A stretch of DNA of 64,000 nt from positions 310,001 through 374,000 of the forward strand of contig NZ_JAPWGM010000005.1 of NCBI RefSeq assembly GCF_027213715.1. Direction: 5' to 3'. Both the position numbers and the translations under genes were made by a program. The notes beneath the pieces are model-generated. The model was not told the origin of the DNA. It did no database searches and saw nothing but the letters and a program-made list of their open reading frames with translations. Source of the stretch: Pedobacter punctiformis (GTDB taxonomy: Bacteria; Bacteroidota; Bacteroidia; Sphingobacteriales; Sphingobacteriaceae). Below are positions 61,804 through 64,000 of the stretch, piece after piece (within the stretch, counting starts at the first letter, position 1; each line of letters opens with the position of its first letter).

Positions 61804-63885
61804 CTATTTGATTAACCAACGACCATCAGAACTAACTCTATAACCTTTACTAAATAAATAATTTAATTCTTTTTCAAAATAACTTCCAGGTCTTACCTTA
61901 TTTATTGGTGTTGCCAATATTATATCACTCCCCCTTGAAATCGCCCTATCTAAAAACTTTTGATTTGCAATCCAACGTTCCGGATCAGACATTTCTTTCC
62001 AAATATTTAATGGTATTTCAAACCTCTTCGCAGCAAGTTCTTCTGCTAAAGCAACATATTCGGGATAATGACCTAACACAACAACATCTTGCTGTACCGC
62101 CGCTTCTACAGATCGAAGTGCATTAGTCCTTACAGAAGCACTGGTAGGATTTGTAACATACAAAGTTGCTAAATAAATCCAATAAGATGGGGATTTGATA
62201 GACTCACCCCAAAGATTGAGCAAGCCACTTACCCGATCTCCGGCCATTAATTGAATCATTCCTTTGGTTGGTGTACCATTCATATACACCAAATCGGCAG
62301 CACTTGTATAATATTCTACATTTGTTCTAAAATTATTTACTTGATCTGCTTTGATAAGATATTCAACACCATTTTTATTTCCACCTGTTCCTAATCTTGA
62401 TGCAGTATAAAATGATAATCCACCGCTACTATTATAAAAGGGCATTAAAGTATAAGTTCCAACCTCAATAGTATTGGATGTACTTCTTGAGCCTAAGTTA
62501 AATAATTTAGAGCCTTTATATTGAACTATTAAATAAAGCTCAATTCCATTACCTGTTATTGGGTCTTGTATGGAACTTATAATATCCAGCATTTCTGCTT
62601 CTGAATAATAATAGCTTGCATCAAAAGTATAAGTTACTGGTGTTGCCCCACCGCCCAATGGAGGAACGGGATTAAAAATAATCGGTTGCCCGCTTGGGCC
62701 ATAAAAGACTGGAGTGTAATTATTTGGATTACCTGTTCCATCTGGCCCCTTACCTCCTATATTATATTGATAACCTACTGTAAAGGGCCCTGCATTTACA
62801 TTAGGCGTAAAAAAGGATACGACTAAATCACCATTTGCATCTTTAATCTCAATTATAGTACCAACATATTTTGATCCATCTGGAAGAGTAACAGTAGTGT
62901 TCGGTTTAGGTGGAGATACTGTCAATCCTGCTGCTCTTGAATCAGCTAAAAGCTGTTCAAAAACACTAACTGGAACTACACAATTTAAGCAATTCGGATC
63001 TGTGCCGTAATTTTTTGGCGGATTCCCATCATCCGGCGCAATTGGTAATGTACCTGGAACCGGTTGTTGTCCACGTGGGTTATTAGGGTCGGGAATAAGC
63101 CCTCCGGCACCATCTGTTGGTATCTCTACATCTACGCAAAATCTGGTGTAATTATAACCTTTAATGTATGTTGAACAGACTGGTGCTTGTGAACCTTCAG
63201 GCTGTATACATGATTCACCATAAATTGGAGTTTGACCAGTATAACAAAATTGCTGCGCCGATACCTGAATTCTTCCATTTCCAAAATCATTCATATTGAT
63301 TTTTTCTTTCAATGCTGCGTTAACAGACTCCCTATGCCCAGCTTCTGTACCCGGAACAATTGGTACTATCATTTTACCCCTATCATAAACCCACCCATTT
63401 ACGAAATTTCCAATTTTGTTATAAAAGTAAATTGTACCCGTAAAATTATCTACTTCTTTGTAGTGTAATAGGTCATTAGAAACACTGGCCATATAATAGC
63501 CGTCAGTTATTTGCCCGCTTTTATGATCCTTAAAAATCAATAATTTAATTTTACTCTTTATCTGATGATTTTGCTTATCATTTTTACTGACAATATCATT
63601 GGTTATAAAAGCATCAATAGAACTAATTAAGTCAATTTCATAAACAGTTTGATCTTTTAATTCATTTACATAAACCTGATTCCAATTTGGAGTCATACTT
63701 GAAAACAGTAGACTTTTTTGATTAAAGTTTTTGCTTTGCCAGTCTTTTAAGACTGAAAGCTCGTTGCTAGAAAGTTTCTCATTGCTTAGATTATCCTTTT
63801 TACAAGCAGATATAACTAAAAGTAAGGCTATGAAATATAGCCCTATAGCCTTAAAAGGTAAAGAGAGTGCATTAATTTTTCTCAT
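61804..63885 (-). CDS. Large lipoprotein with apparent polymorphic-toxin C-terminal domain
   Basis: A 693-aa lipoprotein: hydrophobic segment then V-I-S-A-C28-K-K-D, where lipidation is expected; the K-K-D after the cysteine resembles Bacteroidota surface-export signals. Residues about 45-220 form a domain with P-N-W-N-Q-V-Y-V-N-E. A cysteine-rich patch and a Pro/Gly-rich linker (about 210-310) follow, then a repeat-poor middle. The last 93 residues (601-693) form a separate unit starting V-V-V-L-G-H-Y-P-E-Y-V and ending G-Y-R-V-S-S-D-G-R-W-L-I-K, with W-I-A-N-Q-K-F-L-D in the middle. That tail resembles C-terminal toxin modules of Rhs-type proteins; its activity is unknown. A promoter lies at 63941-63971. 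Confidence 0.7.
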   Translation of the reverse strand: MRKINALSLPFKAIGLYFIALLLVISACKKDNLSNEKLSSNELSVLKDWQSKNFNQKSLLFSSMTPNWNQVYVNELKDQTVYEIDLISSIDAFITNDIVSKNDKQNHQIKSKIKLLIFKDHKSGQITDGYYMASVSNDLLHYKEVDNFTGTIYFYNKIGNFVNGWVYDRGKMIVPIVPGTEAGHRESVNAALKEKINMNDFGNGRIQVSAQQFCYTGQTPIYGESCIQPEGSQAPVCSTYIKGYNYTRFCVDVEIPTDGAGGLIPDPNNPRGQQPVPGTLPIAPDDGNPPKNYGTDPNCLNCVVPVSVFEQLLADSRAAGLTVSPPKPNTTVTLPDGSKYVGTIIEIKDANGDLVVSFFTPNVNAGPFTVGYQYNIGGKGPDGTGNPNNYTPVFYGPSGQPIIFNPVPPLGGGATPVTYTFDASYYYSEAEMLDIISSIQDPITGNGIELYLIVQYKGSKLFNLGSRSTSNTIEVGTYTLMPFYNSSGGLSFYTASRLGTGGNKNGVEYLIKADQVNNFRTNVEYYTSAADLVYMNGTPTKGMIQLMAGDRVSGLLNLWGESIKSPSYWIYLATLYVTNPTSASVRTNALRSVEAAVQQDVVVLGHYPEYVALAEELAAKRFEIPLNIWKEMSDPERWIANQKFLDRAISRGSDIILATPINKVRPGSYFEKELNYLFSKGYRVSSDGRWLIK

Positions 63886-63940
63886 CAGTTTAATAATTAT
63901 TAAATAAAATTAGTTATTATTTTTAGGGATGATGATTGCA

Positions 63941-63971
63941 CGAAGGTAATTCCATAATCTAAATAAAACAA
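63941..63971 (-). promoter_or_regulatory. Promoter of the toxin lipoprotein gene
   Basis: On the minus strand, TTG at 63969-63971, a 20-base spacer, and TACCTTCG at 63941-63948 (one base from TAnnTTTG). It lies about 55 bases before the ATG and probably drives the whole toxin/immunity run down to the terminator at 59801. Confidence 0.5.
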
Positions 63972-64000
63972 TATTATTTGTATTTTTATGTTACAATGAA

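Noticed and set aside
1..64000. tRNA, rRNA or prophage genes
   Set aside because: No sequence with a convincing T-loop and acceptor stem, no rRNA segment, and no integrase, capsid or tail genes were found by reading. A covariance search would be needed to exclude a divergent tRNA.

Overview
This window looks like chromosomal DNA from a Bacteroidota member, most likely a Pedobacter-type Sphingobacteriaceae. The DNA is AT-rich. Promoters follow the Bacteroidota pattern (TTTG, about 19-20 bases, TAnnTTTG), and Shine-Dalgarno sites are mostly absent. Typical families are present: DUF2807 head-GIN protein, BT_3928-type DoxX fusion, GH3-family protein next to lptB, CruF/CruG/CrtW carotenoid genes and TPM/LemA proteins. 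No rRNA, tRNA, CRISPR array, transposase or phage gene was seen.

Layout. 0-8 kb: end of a TerC-type membrane protein, a secreted M28 peptidase, a CBS protein, a possible small RNA, ahcY, small secreted proteins, and a GtrA/GT39 lipid-linked sugar pair. 8-14 kb: pdxJ, an EamA transporter, a lipoprotein and gcvP. 14-26 kb: YceI, an MBL hydrolase, a sulfatase, recJ, lptB-GH3, a YkvA/DUF2752/DUF4190 operon, bacilliredoxin, and folP and cdaA separated by an inserted four-helix-bundle gene. 26-38 kb: DoxX-thioredoxin fusion, orphan permease, DinB, aroK, thioesterase, a CrtD-like desaturase, a second M28 peptidase, rlmD and others. 38-42 kb: a tight carotenoid-finishing operon (acyltransferase, CruG-like, CruF-like, ispH, crtW). 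42-50 kb: hemH, gluconokinase and HAD genes, waaA, then a UDP-sugar operon (ugd, uxs, galE, CpsB-type phosphatase). 50-59 kb: MacB-type permease, IscA-type protein, a stand-alone methylmalonyl-CoA mutase large subunit, dnaA with DnaA boxes upstream, Nudix, and lemA with two TPM genes.

The accessory part is 59.4-64 kb. A COG2509-type FAD dehydrogenase is cut off after its N-terminal domain. Beyond it, on the minus strand, lies a lipoprotein with an apparent polymorphic-toxin C-terminus, followed by a string of small immunity-like genes. One of these is frameshifted in a ten-base homopolymer. A 50-base repeat is shared between two of the junctions. This toxin/immunity island is the least conventional region of the window.

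Other points worth a look are a 36-codon gene with its own promoter and a strong Shine-Dalgarno site (34.3 kb), a 40-aa one-helix membrane peptide (5.9 kb), a possible small RNA (2.46 kb), imperfect terminal repeats around the four-helix-bundle gene (24.1-24.6 kb), and short palindromic repeats placed directly after stop codons. All family assignments come from reading motifs; no database search was possible.
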